Positions 16,161-26,695 of a stretch of DNA of 33,865 nt are shown here, piece by piece. Where the stretch lies: positions 1 through 33,865 of the forward strand of contig QIKT01000163.1 of the NCBI GenBank assembly GCA_003233095.1, given 5' to 3'. This stretch comes from Oceanospirillales bacterium (GTDB lineage Bacteria > Pseudomonadota > Gammaproteobacteria > Xanthomonadales > SZUA-38). The translations under genes were made by a program, and so were the position numbers. Below the pieces are notes generated by a model. The model was given only the letters and a program-made list of their open reading frames with translations, did no database searches and had not been told where the DNA came from. Every line of letters begins with the position of its first letter. The stretch's first letter is position 1.

Positions 16161-16222
16161 CTAGGTCCTGGCTCGACTTCATTTGCAGCAGGGATCTTAC
16201 TTGTTCCGTTAGAGTCCGCCGC

Positions 16223-17314
16223 GTGATTGTCAATCGCCTTCAGATTGATGGATTGAGAAACCTCAGCAAGGTTGACCTTGCTCTTGATCCGGGTATCAAT
16301 TTCTTCTATGGCCTCAATGGCGCAGGCAAAACGTCTGTACTGGAAGCGGCACATATCCTGGCAACAGGCCGCTCCTTTCGAGTTGGCCAACCGCGCGACA
16401 TGATTCAGTATGGCCAGTCTCGATATCAGATTGTTGCTCATTGTCAGACTGATGCCGAGGATCCAAACTCAACTCTAATCCTTGGCCTTCAGCGCAGTCT
16501 TGACGACTGGACGGCGCGAATCAATGGCGACCCAATCGAGCGAATCAGCGATCTGGCAACCCATCTGGTCGCACTGTCATTCCATCCGTCTTCACATGAG
16601 TTGATCGAAGGGGGTCCGGAAAGACGGCGTCAGTATCTCGATTACACCATGTTCCACGTGGAACATACTTTTCTCACAACGTGGCGCAATTACCGCAAAG
16701 TACTCAAGCATAGAAATGCGTGTATCCGCCAAAAGCTTGGTGATGATTCATTTGATTATTGGGAAGGTGAGCTGGCACGATATGCAGCGCTGTTGACGAA
16801 ACAACGCGAAGCTATCATGCAGCAGTTGCAAGAGGTTTTCTCCAGCTTGTCCGAAATGATTCTCGGTGACAACTTGTCACTAGCCATGCAGTATCAGAGA
16901 GGCTGGAAGCAGGACGCCGATCTTCTTGATGTTCTATTACAGCAACGACGGACGGATAGGCAGATGGGGTATACGCGCTCAGGCCCACACCGTGCGGACA
17001 TCCGATTATCACTGTCTACTGGCAAGGTTGCGCCTCAACTTTCCAGAGGACAGCAAAAAAGCTTGGCGTTGATATTGCTTATGTCTCAGCTTTCGGTGAT
17101 ACAGGCGGAGACGTCGCACCGCCCCTTGATCTTGCTTGATGACTTCCCATCTGAGCTGGACGTCAATAAGCAGGCGGCTTGTCTTGATCGACTCTCCAAG
17201 ACGGGTTGTCAGATTCTGATCACCGGAGTCGATCCTCCAGGTCCTGGACTGAAACAGCACTCCGCAACCGTGTTCCACGTGGAACATGGCCAGATCCATC
17301 ACCAACCCGTCTGA
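16223..17314 (+). CDS. recF: DNA replication and repair protein RecF
   Basis: The protein has 363 residues, SMC/ABC-like ATPase that with RecOR loads RecA at gaps. Walker A is GLNGAGKTS (about residues 30-38), the signature is LSRGQQKSLALILLMSQL, and Walker B is LILLDDFPSELD. The start is GTG 16223, giving MIVNRLQIDGLRNLSKVDL, which aligns with the family start. The gene is displaced 222 nt from dnaN by the mobile element. Two parS palindromes are embedded in the coding sequence, each read as FHVEH: one near residue 145 and one near the C-terminus. Confidence 0.97.
   Translation: MIVNRLQIDGLRNLSKVDLALDPGINFFYGLNGAGKTSVLEAAHILATGRSFRVGQPRDMIQYGQSRYQIVAHCQTDAEDPNSTLILGLQRSLDDWTARINGDPIERISDLATHLVALSFHPSSHELIEGGPERRRQYLDYTMFHVEHTFLTTWRNYRKVLKHRNACIRQKLGDDSFDYWEGELARYAALLTKQREAIMQQLQEVFSSLSEMILGDNLSLAMQYQRGWKQDADLLDVLLQQRRTDRQMGYTRSGPHRADIRLSLSTGKVAPQLSRGQQKSLALILLMSQLSVIQAETSHRPLILLDDFPSELDVNKQAACLDRLSKTGCQILITGVDPPGPGLKQHSATVFHVEHGQIHHQPV
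16650..16665. promoter_or_regulatory. parS: parS site 1 (inside recF)
   Basis: TGTTCCACGTGGAACA, a perfect 16-bp palindrome and a canonical ParB-binding parS sequence. It lies about 1.8 kb from the oriC boxes. Confidence 0.9.
17271..17286. promoter_or_regulatory. parS: parS site 2 (3' end of recF)
   Basis: A second, identical 16-bp TGTTCCACGTGGAACA, 621 bp after the first (centre to centre), 28 nt before the end of recF. Together the two form a ParB loading cluster next to the origin. Confidence 0.9.
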
Positions 17315-17420
17315 TCAGAGCGCCTGTGTGGCGCGCTTCATGCAGAACGCGAGGCTCTAGTGGGGCGAGGTGCATTTACGCCTCACAAGCCTTGTCAGCC
17401 GGGCGTTTTGTCGCGAAAAA

Positions 17421-17432
17421 GGGTATACTGTT
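17421..17432 (+). promoter_or_regulatory. Possible -10 element upstream of gyrB
   Basis: TATACT follows GAAAAAGGG about 25-30 nt before the gyrB ATG in the 143-nt recF-gyrB spacer. No good -35 lies 16-18 nt upstream, so this is a weak call. gyrB promoters are often supercoiling-sensitive, but nothing here proves that. Confidence 0.3.
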
Positions 17433-17445
17433 CAGTCGAATATGA

Positions 17446-19851
<2,406 letters not shown>

Positions 19852-19883
19852 TCGGTACGAGAGAACCTTATAGTCATCGAAAA

Positions 19884-19902
19884 TAGCGCCATCGTGGCGC
19901 TA
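19884..19902. terminator. Hairpin TAGCGCCA-TCG-TGGCGCTA downstream of gyrB
   Basis: An 8-bp perfect stem with a 3-nt loop, 33 nt past the gyrB stop. In the gyrB direction it is followed by CTTGTCGTT; in the opposite direction by TTTTC. It may therefore serve both strands. Confidence 0.6.
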
Positions 19903-20060
19903 CTTGTCGTTATCATGCAGCGAAATTAACGTATGTTGTTGTAACAGGGTTATCAACCAACGATACCAGAGCCGCGATGTCATCGGCAGGCGTGCAAGCA
20001 AAAAAAACATCAACCACACGGTGTAATAACTGGCATGACCCAACACTGAGAATTGAGTGA
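19901..20060 (-). pseudogene. Remnant reading frame with one hydrophobic helix
   Basis: On the minus strand a frame of about 50 codons reads FSVLGHASYYTVWLMFFLLARLPM, then WYRWLITLLQQHTLISLHDN, and stops at TAG in the hairpin 19884-19902. The upstream end runs into the antisense of the DUF3185 remnant and has no start or ribosome site. It looks like the tail of a lost membrane protein, ended by its own terminator. The family is not recognised; it may also be chance. Confidence 0.25.
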
Positions 20061-20073
20061 TGTCACTGAAAAA

Positions 20074-20333
20074 ATGATGGGCCTCGTCTTGCTGATGACG
20101 GGCGCTTGCGCTGCTGTACTTTGGCTGGAATGCCTCTCAGGCGCCGATCGAGTCAATCAGTGAGTCTCTGACTGGGAAATACAGCGATGAGACCATGGCT
20201 TACCTGATGGGTGGTGCGGTTGCGGCAGTCCTTGGGAGCCTCTGAACAAGTCTGGGCGTATTTCACGCTCAAGACAGCCGTTCACGACTTGTTCAGAGGC
20301 TCCCTTGCTATTGTGATGTTGGCCAGCAAGTAA
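20074..20333 (+). pseudogene. DUF3185 gene with frameshift and MITE insertion
   Basis: The reading starts MMGLVLLMTG in one frame, then continues in another frame as ALALLYFGWNASQAPIESIS...LTGKYSDETMAYLMGGAVAAVL. It is then cut by the 69-bp MITE. After the MITE the frame resumes LAIVMLASK and TAA at 20331-20333. Removing the MITE and one CTTG copy restores AAVLAIVMLASK in frame. DUF3185 proteins are about 65-residue two-helix membrane proteins of unknown function, and this matches in size and pattern. A second break (frameshift near 20100) is independent of the insertion. Confidence 0.75.
20235..20303. mobile_element. 69-bp MITE, copy 2
   Basis: The 18-bp GGAGCCTCTGAACAAGTC is repeated perfectly inverted at both ends. 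Perfect 4-bp target duplication CTTG at 20231-20234 and 20304-20307. Same length as copy 1 (5636-5704) and homologous along its whole length in opposite orientation. The interior could fold but encodes nothing. Confidence 0.92.
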
Positions 20334-20442
20334 GGGTGGCAGACGGTCGGTTGATATCTGATACGCTTTGACAGTGCGAACAAACCAATAAAGTGATCGC
20401 AGGCAACTGATTTTATTGATGATATAATCAGTAACGATCCAT

Positions 20443-21084
20443 TCACCTGCCTTCATTCAGGACGAACGCGCGCAGCCAGTCTTCGTGATGTTGGCGGTCG
20501 GCCTCTATCAAGTGCTCTGCTGCGCGCCGAAAATCCTCTGCTGACTTGTCCTGCGACAGTTTGAACCGCCCAATCAATTCAAGATGTGTCAGTTCGAAAC
20601 AATGAATGGCATCAAGCAGGCGATGAACCCGATCCATTTGAGTTCGCAGGTCAAAGCGCTCGCCTGATCCCGGACGTCGCTGTTCCATATGGTCCGTCAG
20701 TCGAACCATCAGCTCGGCCTTGTCTGTCGTGGACTCGATTTCCACCACCGTGCCTCTAGCCTCGACTGTAATGTAATTCCAGGTGGGCAGATGATCACCG
20801 TGGTAATCCATTGGAGAAATATAGGCGTGCGGGCCCTGAAACAAAGCGGTGACTGATTGGCCATCTCGCAATGCTGCACACTGAGGGTTGGCCGCATGCA
20901 TGTGTCCAAGAAGGGAGAATTGACCTGAATCGGTTTGATTGGGCATCAATGGAATCTGGGTGATTCGGAGGTCCTCGTCAAACTGGCCTCGTGTAATCAG
21001 AGTGGCAAAATCAAAACGATCGATGACCTCGGTCAGACGTTGATGATCGTCTTCCAGATGATACGTCGGCGGATAACAGGACAA
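20443..21084 (-). CDS. PaiB-type FMN-binding protein (putative negative regulator)
   Basis: The protein has 213 residues from a TTG start (21084) with GAGG 10 nt upstream. The family fold is a split-barrel flavin-binding domain. Visible landmarks are YPPTYHL near the start, FATLITRG, LLGHMHAANPQ, GPHAYISPMDY and VPTWNY-like LPTWNYITVEARG, then a helical C-terminus. In Bacillus, PaiB represses sporulation and protease genes. In proteobacteria the role is undefined, and a direct regulatory function here is only inferred from the family. It lies 44 nt behind the stator-like pair in the same direction. Confidence 0.88.
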   Translation of the reverse strand: MSCYPPTYHLEDDHQRLTEVIDRFDFATLITRGQFDEDLRITQIPLMPNQTDSGQFSLLGHMHAANPQCAALRDGQSVTALFQGPHAYISPMDYHGDHLPTWNYITVEARGTVVEIESTTDKAELMVRLTDHMEQRRPGSGERFDLRTQMDRVHRLLDAIHCFELTHLELIGRFKLSQDKSAEDFRRAAEHLIEADRQHHEDWLRAFVLNEGR

Positions 21085-21128
21085 CGGTTTTTTACCTCAG
21101 AGCACGAACTTACAGTGTCGACCATGGT

Positions 21129-22214
21129 TCAACGCGAAGTCAACTTGATTTCGATACGGCGATTGGCGGCAAAGGCGGCATCCGTCTGGGCGCGAATCAG
21201 AGGATGGTAAGGACCAAAACCCGTAGGCGCGAGTCGTTTTGGCTCGATACCCAATTGAATCATGTATTTGACGATGGACAAAGCACGTGCCGTAGACAGC
21301 TCCCAGTTCGAGGGAAAATCAGGCGAAGAGATAGGGCGTTCATCCGTATGACCATCAATACGCAGGACCCAGTCAATGTTTGCTGGAATGTCATCGGAGA
21401 CATCCAGCAGCACACCGACCAGCTTCTGAACCTGGTCACGACCCTGGCTGCCCAATGTGGCCGAGGCTGACTCGAACAGCAACTCTGACTGGAACACGAA
21501 ACGATCCCCTTCAACGCGCAAATTGGGATTATCACCCAGTGCCTGTTTCAGCTGGCCGAAGAAATCTGACCGATACGCGGTCAACTCTTCGACCTTGTCC
21601 GCCAGAGCAAGATTGAGACGCTTGCCCAAATCGGCAATCTCGGCATCTCGAGTCTCCACATCGGTGGTCGTAATATCAAGGGCATTGGAAACCTTGGTCA
21701 ACTGGTCACGCAAACCGCTGAGTTGACGATTGAGTAACAGAACCTGAGCTTGTGCCTCAGTCGACAATTCCGATTGTATCGTCGTTTGCTGTTGGCTTTG
21801 CTCAAGAGAAGAGGCGAGAGCAACCACTTCATCTTGTAGCTCATCGCGAAGATTCATCAACGCGTTAACGTCGGATCTCAAGCCTTCGATTTCATCGATC
21901 CGGGTGTTCAGTGCGGCAATGGACTCGTTGAGCTTCAGTTGTGTCTGATCACGTTCGCGGCTGGTCTCGTCCAGGTATTGACTCAAGGATTCTGAACGGT
22001 CTTCGGCCACCGACAACATCTCGGAAAGTGAGCGGATATCGATTTCCAGCTGGCTCAGCGCGCGGTTCTTGCTGTTGAGGCTGTCATTGAGTACAAATTG
22101 ACCGAGCGTGAACAGCATCAGTACGAATACCATGACCATCAACAGAGCGGCCAGGGCATCAACGAAGCCGGGCCAGATGTTCAGCGGTCGTCGGTGTGAA
22201 GATTCGCCGATCAT
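21129..22214 (-). CDS. MotB-like OmpA-domain protein with long coiled coil (stator B subunit)
   Basis: The protein has 361 residues. A single N-terminal helix has WPGFVDALAALLMVMVFVLMLF, where the aspartate (about residue 18) is placed like the ion-carrying Asp of MotB/ExbD. A coiled coil runs from about 45 to 205 (heptad-rich, many E, L, Q). A C-terminal OmpA/MotB peptidoglycan-binding domain has RIDGHTDERPI, NWELSTARALSIVKYMI, LAPTGFGPYHPL and NRRIEIKL. Its ATG overlaps the stop of the MotA-like gene by 4 nt. No flagellar genes are nearby, so it probably powers another envelope process. Confidence 0.9.
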   Translation of the reverse strand: MIGESSHRRPLNIWPGFVDALAALLMVMVFVLMLFTLGQFVLNDSLNSKNRALSQLEIDIRSLSEMLSVAEDRSESLSQYLDETSRERDQTQLKLNESIAALNTRIDEIEGLRSDVNALMNLRDELQDEVVALASSLEQSQQQTTIQSELSTEAQAQVLLLNRQLSGLRDQLTKVSNALDITTTDVETRDAEIADLGKRLNLALADKVEELTAYRSDFFGQLKQALGDNPNLRVEGDRFVFQSELLFESASATLGSQGRDQVQKLVGVLLDVSDDIPANIDWVLRIDGHTDERPISSPDFPSNWELSTARALSIVKYMIQLGIEPKRLAPTGFGPYHPLIRAQTDAAFAANRRIEIKLTSR

Positions 22215-23206
22215 GCAGAAGGTCTTTGCTGCAGTGCCGCCGCAATAGTGCGATTGAGCAGGCGTAATTCCTGGCGCAGGTCGTCACTGACGTTCTGTTG
22301 CTGAATCTGTATGCCCAGATCAGCCAGGTGACGATTGAGTTGACTTAATTGCTGGTGCAAGGTGTTGTCTGACGCGGCCTTTCCGCTGAGTGTGCGCTGC
22401 ATTCGATCGAGCCCGTCGGCCGTTTGTTCCAGCAAGGCCTGAACATAGGCCGGAACCTGAGCGTCGCCATCTCCGGGCAGAGCACCGCTGGAGAGACGAG
22501 TCACGCTCGACAACCATTCTTCTAGTTCATTGAAGAATCGGTTCGAGGCACGACCGGCGAGAAGATCCAGGAAGCCGAGTATCAACGAGCCGGCCAAGCC
22601 GAACAGACTGGACGAGAAGGCAATGGCCATGCCTGACAGCGGACCTTGCAGTCCGTCCCGCAGTGAGCTGAAGACATCGGCACCGGCCCGATCATCGACA
22701 GTCAGGCCTTGAATGACGCTGCTGGCGTCACCGATGGTCTTGAGCAGGCCCCAGAACGTTCCCAACAGGCCGAGAAATATCAGCAGACCTGTCAGATATC
22801 GTGCCAGGTCGCGTGATTCTTCCAGCCTCAGACGAATGCTATCGAGCAGTGAGCGCAGCGACATGGCCGACAGGCTGAATTCGCCTTGCCCCGTGCGTGA
22901 GAGCATGCGCGACATGGGCGCCAGTAATTTGGGTGTCTGTCTGATTCGTTTCTCGGCATCCTGCCCGCCGCGGCGAAACGCCTCGATCCAGCTCAGCTCG
23001 GGAAACAGATTGATAACGTGTCGGAAACTAATGAACACACCGATCAGAAGCACGCCAATGATCACGCCATTGAATGCCGGATTGGCAGCGAAAGCTTCGT
23101 ACACGGCCTGATATCTGATAGCGACCAACAAGCTGACAATGATGACAAAGATCGCCATCCACATCAGGTTCTTGTCAGGACGGGTAAAGATCTGCTTGTG
23201 TTTCAA
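22211..23206 (-). CDS. MotA/TolQ/ExbB-like proton channel subunit (stator A)
   Basis: The protein has 331 residues from TTG 23206, supported by AGGGGA 7 nt upstream. Two helices near residues 12-32 and 42-62 are followed by a cytosolic loop and the MotA_ExbB core with LTGLLIFLGLLGTFWGLLKTI and LSGMAIAFSSSLFGLAGSLILGFLDLLA. A soluble, coiled C-terminal tail of about 100 residues follows. The partner is the adjacent MotB-like protein. Alternative: an ExbB-type energiser, but the OmpA domain of the partner favours MotAB-like. Confidence 0.9.
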   Translation of the reverse strand: MKHKQIFTRPDKNLMWMAIFVIIVSLLVAIRYQAVYEAFAANPAFNGVIIGVLLIGVFISFRHVINLFPELSWIEAFRRGGQDAEKRIRQTPKLLAPMSRMLSRTGQGEFSLSAMSLRSLLDSIRLRLEESRDLARYLTGLLIFLGLLGTFWGLLKTIGDASSVIQGLTVDDRAGADVFSSLRDGLQGPLSGMAIAFSSSLFGLAGSLILGFLDLLAGRASNRFFNELEEWLSSVTRLSSGALPGDGDAQVPAYVQALLEQTADGLDRMQRTLSGKAASDNTLHQQLSQLNRHLADLGIQIQQQNVSDDLRQELRLLNRTIAAALQQRPSA

Positions 23207-23590
23207 TGAAGAATCCCCTGTCAGGCGGTAGGCTCAGGTGCTGTTTCCAGACGGAACAAATCATCGGCATCTGTCGATGAGACGATTGCATGCGTCAATG
23301 GTTACAGCGTTAGTGGAGATGAGCCCAGATAAGTTCCGTATTGTCAGAATTTGGACAGATATTTCAACGTCAGTTCGGGAACCAGAGCGGATAGAGTCGA
23401 TCCAATCCATCTTCGCTCAATTCACTCAGTATCTGTTGCTCAACCATCAGTCTCGAATATGAGCTTCTCTCTGGGTTCAGTTCAAAAGCACGACGTGCAT
23501 AGAGCGCAGCAGACACGCTGAACCAAGAGCCAGGAGGATCAACAGAGTCGGTCATACAAGACGTTTGGAGGTCTCATTCAGTCATCGTGT
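23207..23590. other. Intergenic region upstream of the stator-like operon
   Basis: It holds the leader of the MotA-like gene. A 61-codon minus-strand frame (23370-23555) contains YARRAFELNPERS but has no ribosome site and no recognisable family. It could be a fragment; I do not call it as a gene. Confidence 0.35.
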
Positions 23591-23626
23591 CATGCCCTGC
23601 TGCACAGAAACAGTGCAACAGGGCAT
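23591..23626 (-). terminator. Long stem-loop after the secreted-protein gene
   Basis: CATGCCCTG and CAGGGCATG pair over 9 bp. One mismatch follows, then a 5-bp TGCAC/GTGCA inner stem with a 7-nt loop. It begins about 11 nt after the stop of the 23637-24719 gene. There is no T-run, so it is a hairpin of terminator type or an mRNA 3' stabiliser. Confidence 0.6.
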
Positions 23627-23636
23627 GGTCGCAGTC

Positions 23637-24719
23637 TTAGCGAACCCGGTCTTCAGAGGCCAGCTGGCGAGCCAGGTCGGTGACCATCTGATTGAGAAGT
23701 GCCAGGTGCTCGGGATCAGCCATTGAACGCTGAGAGGACTTGAAGTCTGGCTGTGCGACCAGAGTTCTGGGGGTGATGATCTGATTGTTTCGAGCCTGTC
23801 CAGACTTCAGCGTTTGCCCAGAGGCCACCTGGGGCGTTCCGGTTTCCACAAAAGTACGGTCAGAAATGCGCCTCAGATAGGATGGAAAGCCGATGCCATT
23901 GAGTAGGTTGCCAGGGATAAAACGCTCGGCTGTCGCTTGGATCTGATCGGTTCCAAAATCTTCATTGAAAAAATAGTAAGCCAGAAACTCGACGTTTCGC
24001 TCGGCAACGACGATGACATAGAGCTGCTGATCGGCATTGTAAGAGGCGGCCACTTCAATGTCGGTACCCGGACGAATGCCTTCGGCAGTCCGTTCGCCAT
24101 TGCTGTTGCCCTCGGTATCAATCTGCAGCAGATCACCTTCGAACGGCTGCAGCAGGTTATCGCCGTAGCAATTGTTGTCGACATCGGCAGTGCAGTCGGT
24201 GACCGCGACCCACTGGCCGAACAGGGCAAAGATGGCATCCTGAATCGATGCGCTATACCAGAAGCGCTGCAGGGGAACGGTCTCGCCATCAATCAGCATA
24301 TCGGCGGTTGAGACCGAGGTGAAAATGATCTCCACGGGGCGAAGGGTGTTACTGGTGTCCGGAGTCACGAAGCCACAGCCCAGACATTGGCCGTCTTCGG
24401 AGAACAGCAGGTCATCACTGAAGGTGTAGCTGACGTTGTCGCCGGTTCCGCTCGAGGTGACATTGCCAAGCGATGAGAACCACAAGGGATCGCGATTGTT
24501 GACGTTATTGCTTTCGGTGTAGGTATACACCGTCATGAACAGCTGTCGGTCCTGAATCTCGATCGCATAACCGCTGCCGGGTTGGCTGGGGTTCCAGTAA
24601 AATCCCGATTCGGGAATGAAGGCCTGGGTCTCGCGTGCGCCGGTTTGAGCCGATGCCATCATCGGCAGGCACACAGCCATCATCAGCATCATCAGCAGGG
24701 CAATGGGGGTCTGTCTCAT
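23637..24719 (-). CDS. Secreted protein of unknown function (GFYWNP-type beta domain)
   Basis: The protein has 360 residues from ATG 24719, chosen for AGGAGAG just upstream and because it leads directly into a signal peptide (MRQTPIALLMMLMMAVCLPMMASAQ). The mature part begins with SGFYWNPSQPGSGYAIEIQDRQLFMTVYTY and LWFSSLG, a pattern seen in many secreted Xanthomonadales-like proteins (GxWWxPxxxGxGxxxE...YTYD...WY). Another similar block lies around YFFNEDFGTDQIQA. Cysteine pairs (CLGC, DCTADVDNNCYG) may form disulfides. No catalytic motif is visible. It stands alone between a hairpin and the ABC exporter genes. Confidence 0.75.
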   Translation of the reverse strand: MRQTPIALLMMLMMAVCLPMMASAQTGARETQAFIPESGFYWNPSQPGSGYAIEIQDRQLFMTVYTYTESNNVNNRDPLWFSSLGNVTSSGTGDNVSYTFSDDLLFSEDGQCLGCGFVTPDTSNTLRPVEIIFTSVSTADMLIDGETVPLQRFWYSASIQDAIFALFGQWVAVTDCTADVDNNCYGDNLLQPFEGDLLQIDTEGNSNGERTAEGIRPGTDIEVAASYNADQQLYVIVVAERNVEFLAYYFFNEDFGTDQIQATAERFIPGNLLNGIGFPSYLRRISDRTFVETGTPQVASGQTLKSGQARNNQIITPRTLVAQPDFKSSQRSMADPEHLALLNQMVTDLARQLASEDRVR

Positions 24720-24824
24720 GAGAACTCTCCTGTCAGTCTTGATAGTCACAGGAGAGCAGTATGTCTCTCCCTGGCTGAATCGGGTCTGAATCGACCGAGG
24801 CCAGCAATGAGCCCGACTCAGGCT

Positions 24825-25595
24825 TCAGCTTCGCAGTCCCACTCCGCGGTGCAGCAACAGTAGACAGATGCTGCCCAGAACGATCACGAACAGCACGATC
24901 ACAGAGAAGGCGACGGTCAGTGACACATCCGAGGTTCCCAGAATGCCATAGCGAAAGGTGCTGACCATGTAAACAATCGGATTGGCCAGTGACACATTTT
25001 GCCAGAACTCCGGCAACAGACCGATCGAATAGAACACCCCGCCCAGATAGGTCAGCGGTGTCAGCACAAAGGTCGGAATGATCGAGATGTCATCGAACTT
25101 CTGGGCAAAGATGGCGTTGATCATGCCCGCCATCGAAAACACGATGGCGGTCAGCACAACCACCGACAGTGTCACACCCACGTGAGTAATCGTGAGGTCG
25201 GTGAAGAACAGCGAGATCAGCAGGACCACCGCCCCTACCATCAGGCCCCGGACGACAGAGCCGGTCACATAACCAATCAGTATGATGGTGTTGGGTAGCG
25301 GGCTGACAAGGATTTCCTCGATATGCTTGCCAAACTTGGCGCCGAAGAACGAGCTGACCATATTGCCGTAGGAGTTGGTGATCACGCTCATCATGATCAG
25401 GCCCGGGACGATGAACTCCATATAGTTGTGTCCCCCCATCTGACCAATCCGGCTGCCGATCAGATTGCCGAAGATGATGAAGTACAGCGTCATGGTAATC
25501 GCCGGCGGCACAATGGTCTGAATCCAGATGCGCAGAATCCGGTTGATTTCTTTGGTGACAATGGTTTTCAGGCCGATCCAGTTCGGATGACTCAT
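24825..25595 (-). CDS. ABC-2 type transporter permease (YadH-like)
   Basis: The protein has 256 residues with six hydrophobic segments of the ABC-2 fold. The landmark EEILVSPLPNTIILIGYV precedes the middle helices, and FVLTPLTYLGGVFYSIGLLP matches the conserved permease motif before helix 5. It pairs with the ATPase encoded upstream; start ATG and the ATPase stop overlap by 4 nt. YadGH-type exporters act at the inner membrane; the substrate is unknown (drug, lipid or polysaccharide are all possible). Confidence 0.93.
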   Translation of the reverse strand: MSHPNWIGLKTIVTKEINRILRIWIQTIVPPAITMTLYFIIFGNLIGSRIGQMGGHNYMEFIVPGLIMMSVITNSYGNMVSSFFGAKFGKHIEEILVSPLPNTIILIGYVTGSVVRGLMVGAVVLLISLFFTDLTITHVGVTLSVVVLTAIVFSMAGMINAIFAQKFDDISIIPTFVLTPLTYLGGVFYSIGLLPEFWQNVSLANPIVYMVSTFRYGILGTSDVSLTVAFSVIVLFVIVLGSICLLLLHRGVGLRS

Positions 25596-26572
25596 TTCAC
25601 CCCTCCAGTCGGCGTCAGGCTCACCGTTGCAGCGCTGCGTTGATCGTTGGCAGATGACTGGGTATTGTGATCAATCATGCGCACGAACAACTCTTCAAGT
25701 CGGTTGGACTTGTTGCGCATGCTGCGAATTTCGATGCCCGCGCGCTGCAGGTCGTCAAACACGCTGTTGAGCAGCTGGCCTCGAGGCAGGTCGATTTCAA
25801 TCGAGCCGTCGTCTCGAAGTCGGGTGGTGACGCCCTGTATCTCGGGGCATGCGTTCAACTCCTGAACGCTATCAAGCACGAAGGTTTCGATATCGATCTC
25901 GGTCAGCAGGGACTTGACCGTGGTGTTCCGAACAATCGCACCCTGATCGATAATGGCAATGTTGCGACACAATTGTTCAGCCTCTTCCAGATAATGGGTG
26001 GTGAGGATGACCGTGGTGCCATCGGTATTGATCGACTCGATGTATTTCCACACCGACCGACGGATTTCGATGTCCACACCTGCAGTGGGTTCATCGAGAA
26101 TCAGCAGGCGCGGCTGATGCATCATCGAGCGGGCAATCATGAGTCGCCGTTTCATGCCCCCAGAGAGCGTGCGCGAAAGGACGTTGCGCTTTTCCCAGAG
26201 GTTCAGGCGGTTGAGCAGATCTTCGGCGCGCTCATAGGCTTGGGCGCGCGCAATACCGTAGTAACCGGCCTGATTGACCACGATTTCCAGGGGCTTTTCA
26301 AACTGATTGAAGTTGGCTTCCTGGGGCACCAGACCGATCATTCGCATGGCCGCAGAGCGGTGGGTGCTGATGTCGGTACCGAAGACCTTGACCGACCCGC
26401 TACTGGCGTTGACCAGCGAACTGATAATGCCGATCATGGTGGACTTCCCTGCCCCATTGGGGCCGAGCAGGGCAAAGAAGTCACCCTCTTCAACCGTCAG
26501 GCTGACATCCTTCAGCGCCTCGACGCCACCAGCGTAGGTTTTGCTCAGATTCTGGATCGACAGGGCAGACAA
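25592..26572 (-). CDS. ABC transporter ATP-binding protein (YadG-like)
   Basis: The protein has 326 residues from TTG 26572 (SALSIQNLSKTYAGG), preferred because GGGAG lies 7 nt upstream and the product then starts as relatives do; a longer TTG-initiated frame to 26632 exists. Walker A is GPNGAGKST, signature LSGGMKRRL, Walker B LLILDEPTAGVD, H-loop TTHYLEEAE. The C-terminal 100 residues form a regulatory-type extension (ELNACPEIQGVTTRLRDDG). It energises the permease encoded immediately downstream. Confidence 0.94.
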   Translation of the reverse strand: MSALSIQNLSKTYAGGVEALKDVSLTVEEGDFFALLGPNGAGKSTMIGIISSLVNASSGSVKVFGTDISTHRSAAMRMIGLVPQEANFNQFEKPLEIVVNQAGYYGIARAQAYERAEDLLNRLNLWEKRNVLSRTLSGGMKRRLMIARSMMHQPRLLILDEPTAGVDIEIRRSVWKYIESINTDGTTVILTTHYLEEAEQLCRNIAIIDQGAIVRNTTVKSLLTEIDIETFVLDSVQELNACPEIQGVTTRLRDDGSIEIDLPRGQLLNSVFDDLQRAGIEIRSMRNKSNRLEELFVRMIDHNTQSSANDQRSAATVSLTPTGGVK

Positions 26573-26695
26573 GGGGGGACTCCCGAACGTGTGAGATTGC
26601 AGCCGTGTATAGTCGCAGGAATTGCGCTGCAAACCAAGTCCTCAGCCAGTCTGCTGTGATAGCATTGCCCGCACGACTATTCAGACGACACAACC

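Noticed and set aside
21129-23206. ZorAB of a Zorya anti-phage system
   Set aside because: MotA/MotB-like pairs can be ZorAB, but no ZorC, ZorD or ZorE-like gene (helicase or nuclease) is adjacent. The neighbours are a PaiB-like protein and a secreted protein.
23370-23555. 61-codon minus-strand frame
   Set aside because: There is no ribosome site and no recognised family. It contains a TPR-like YARRAFELNP word, so it may be a fragment, but that is too weak to call.
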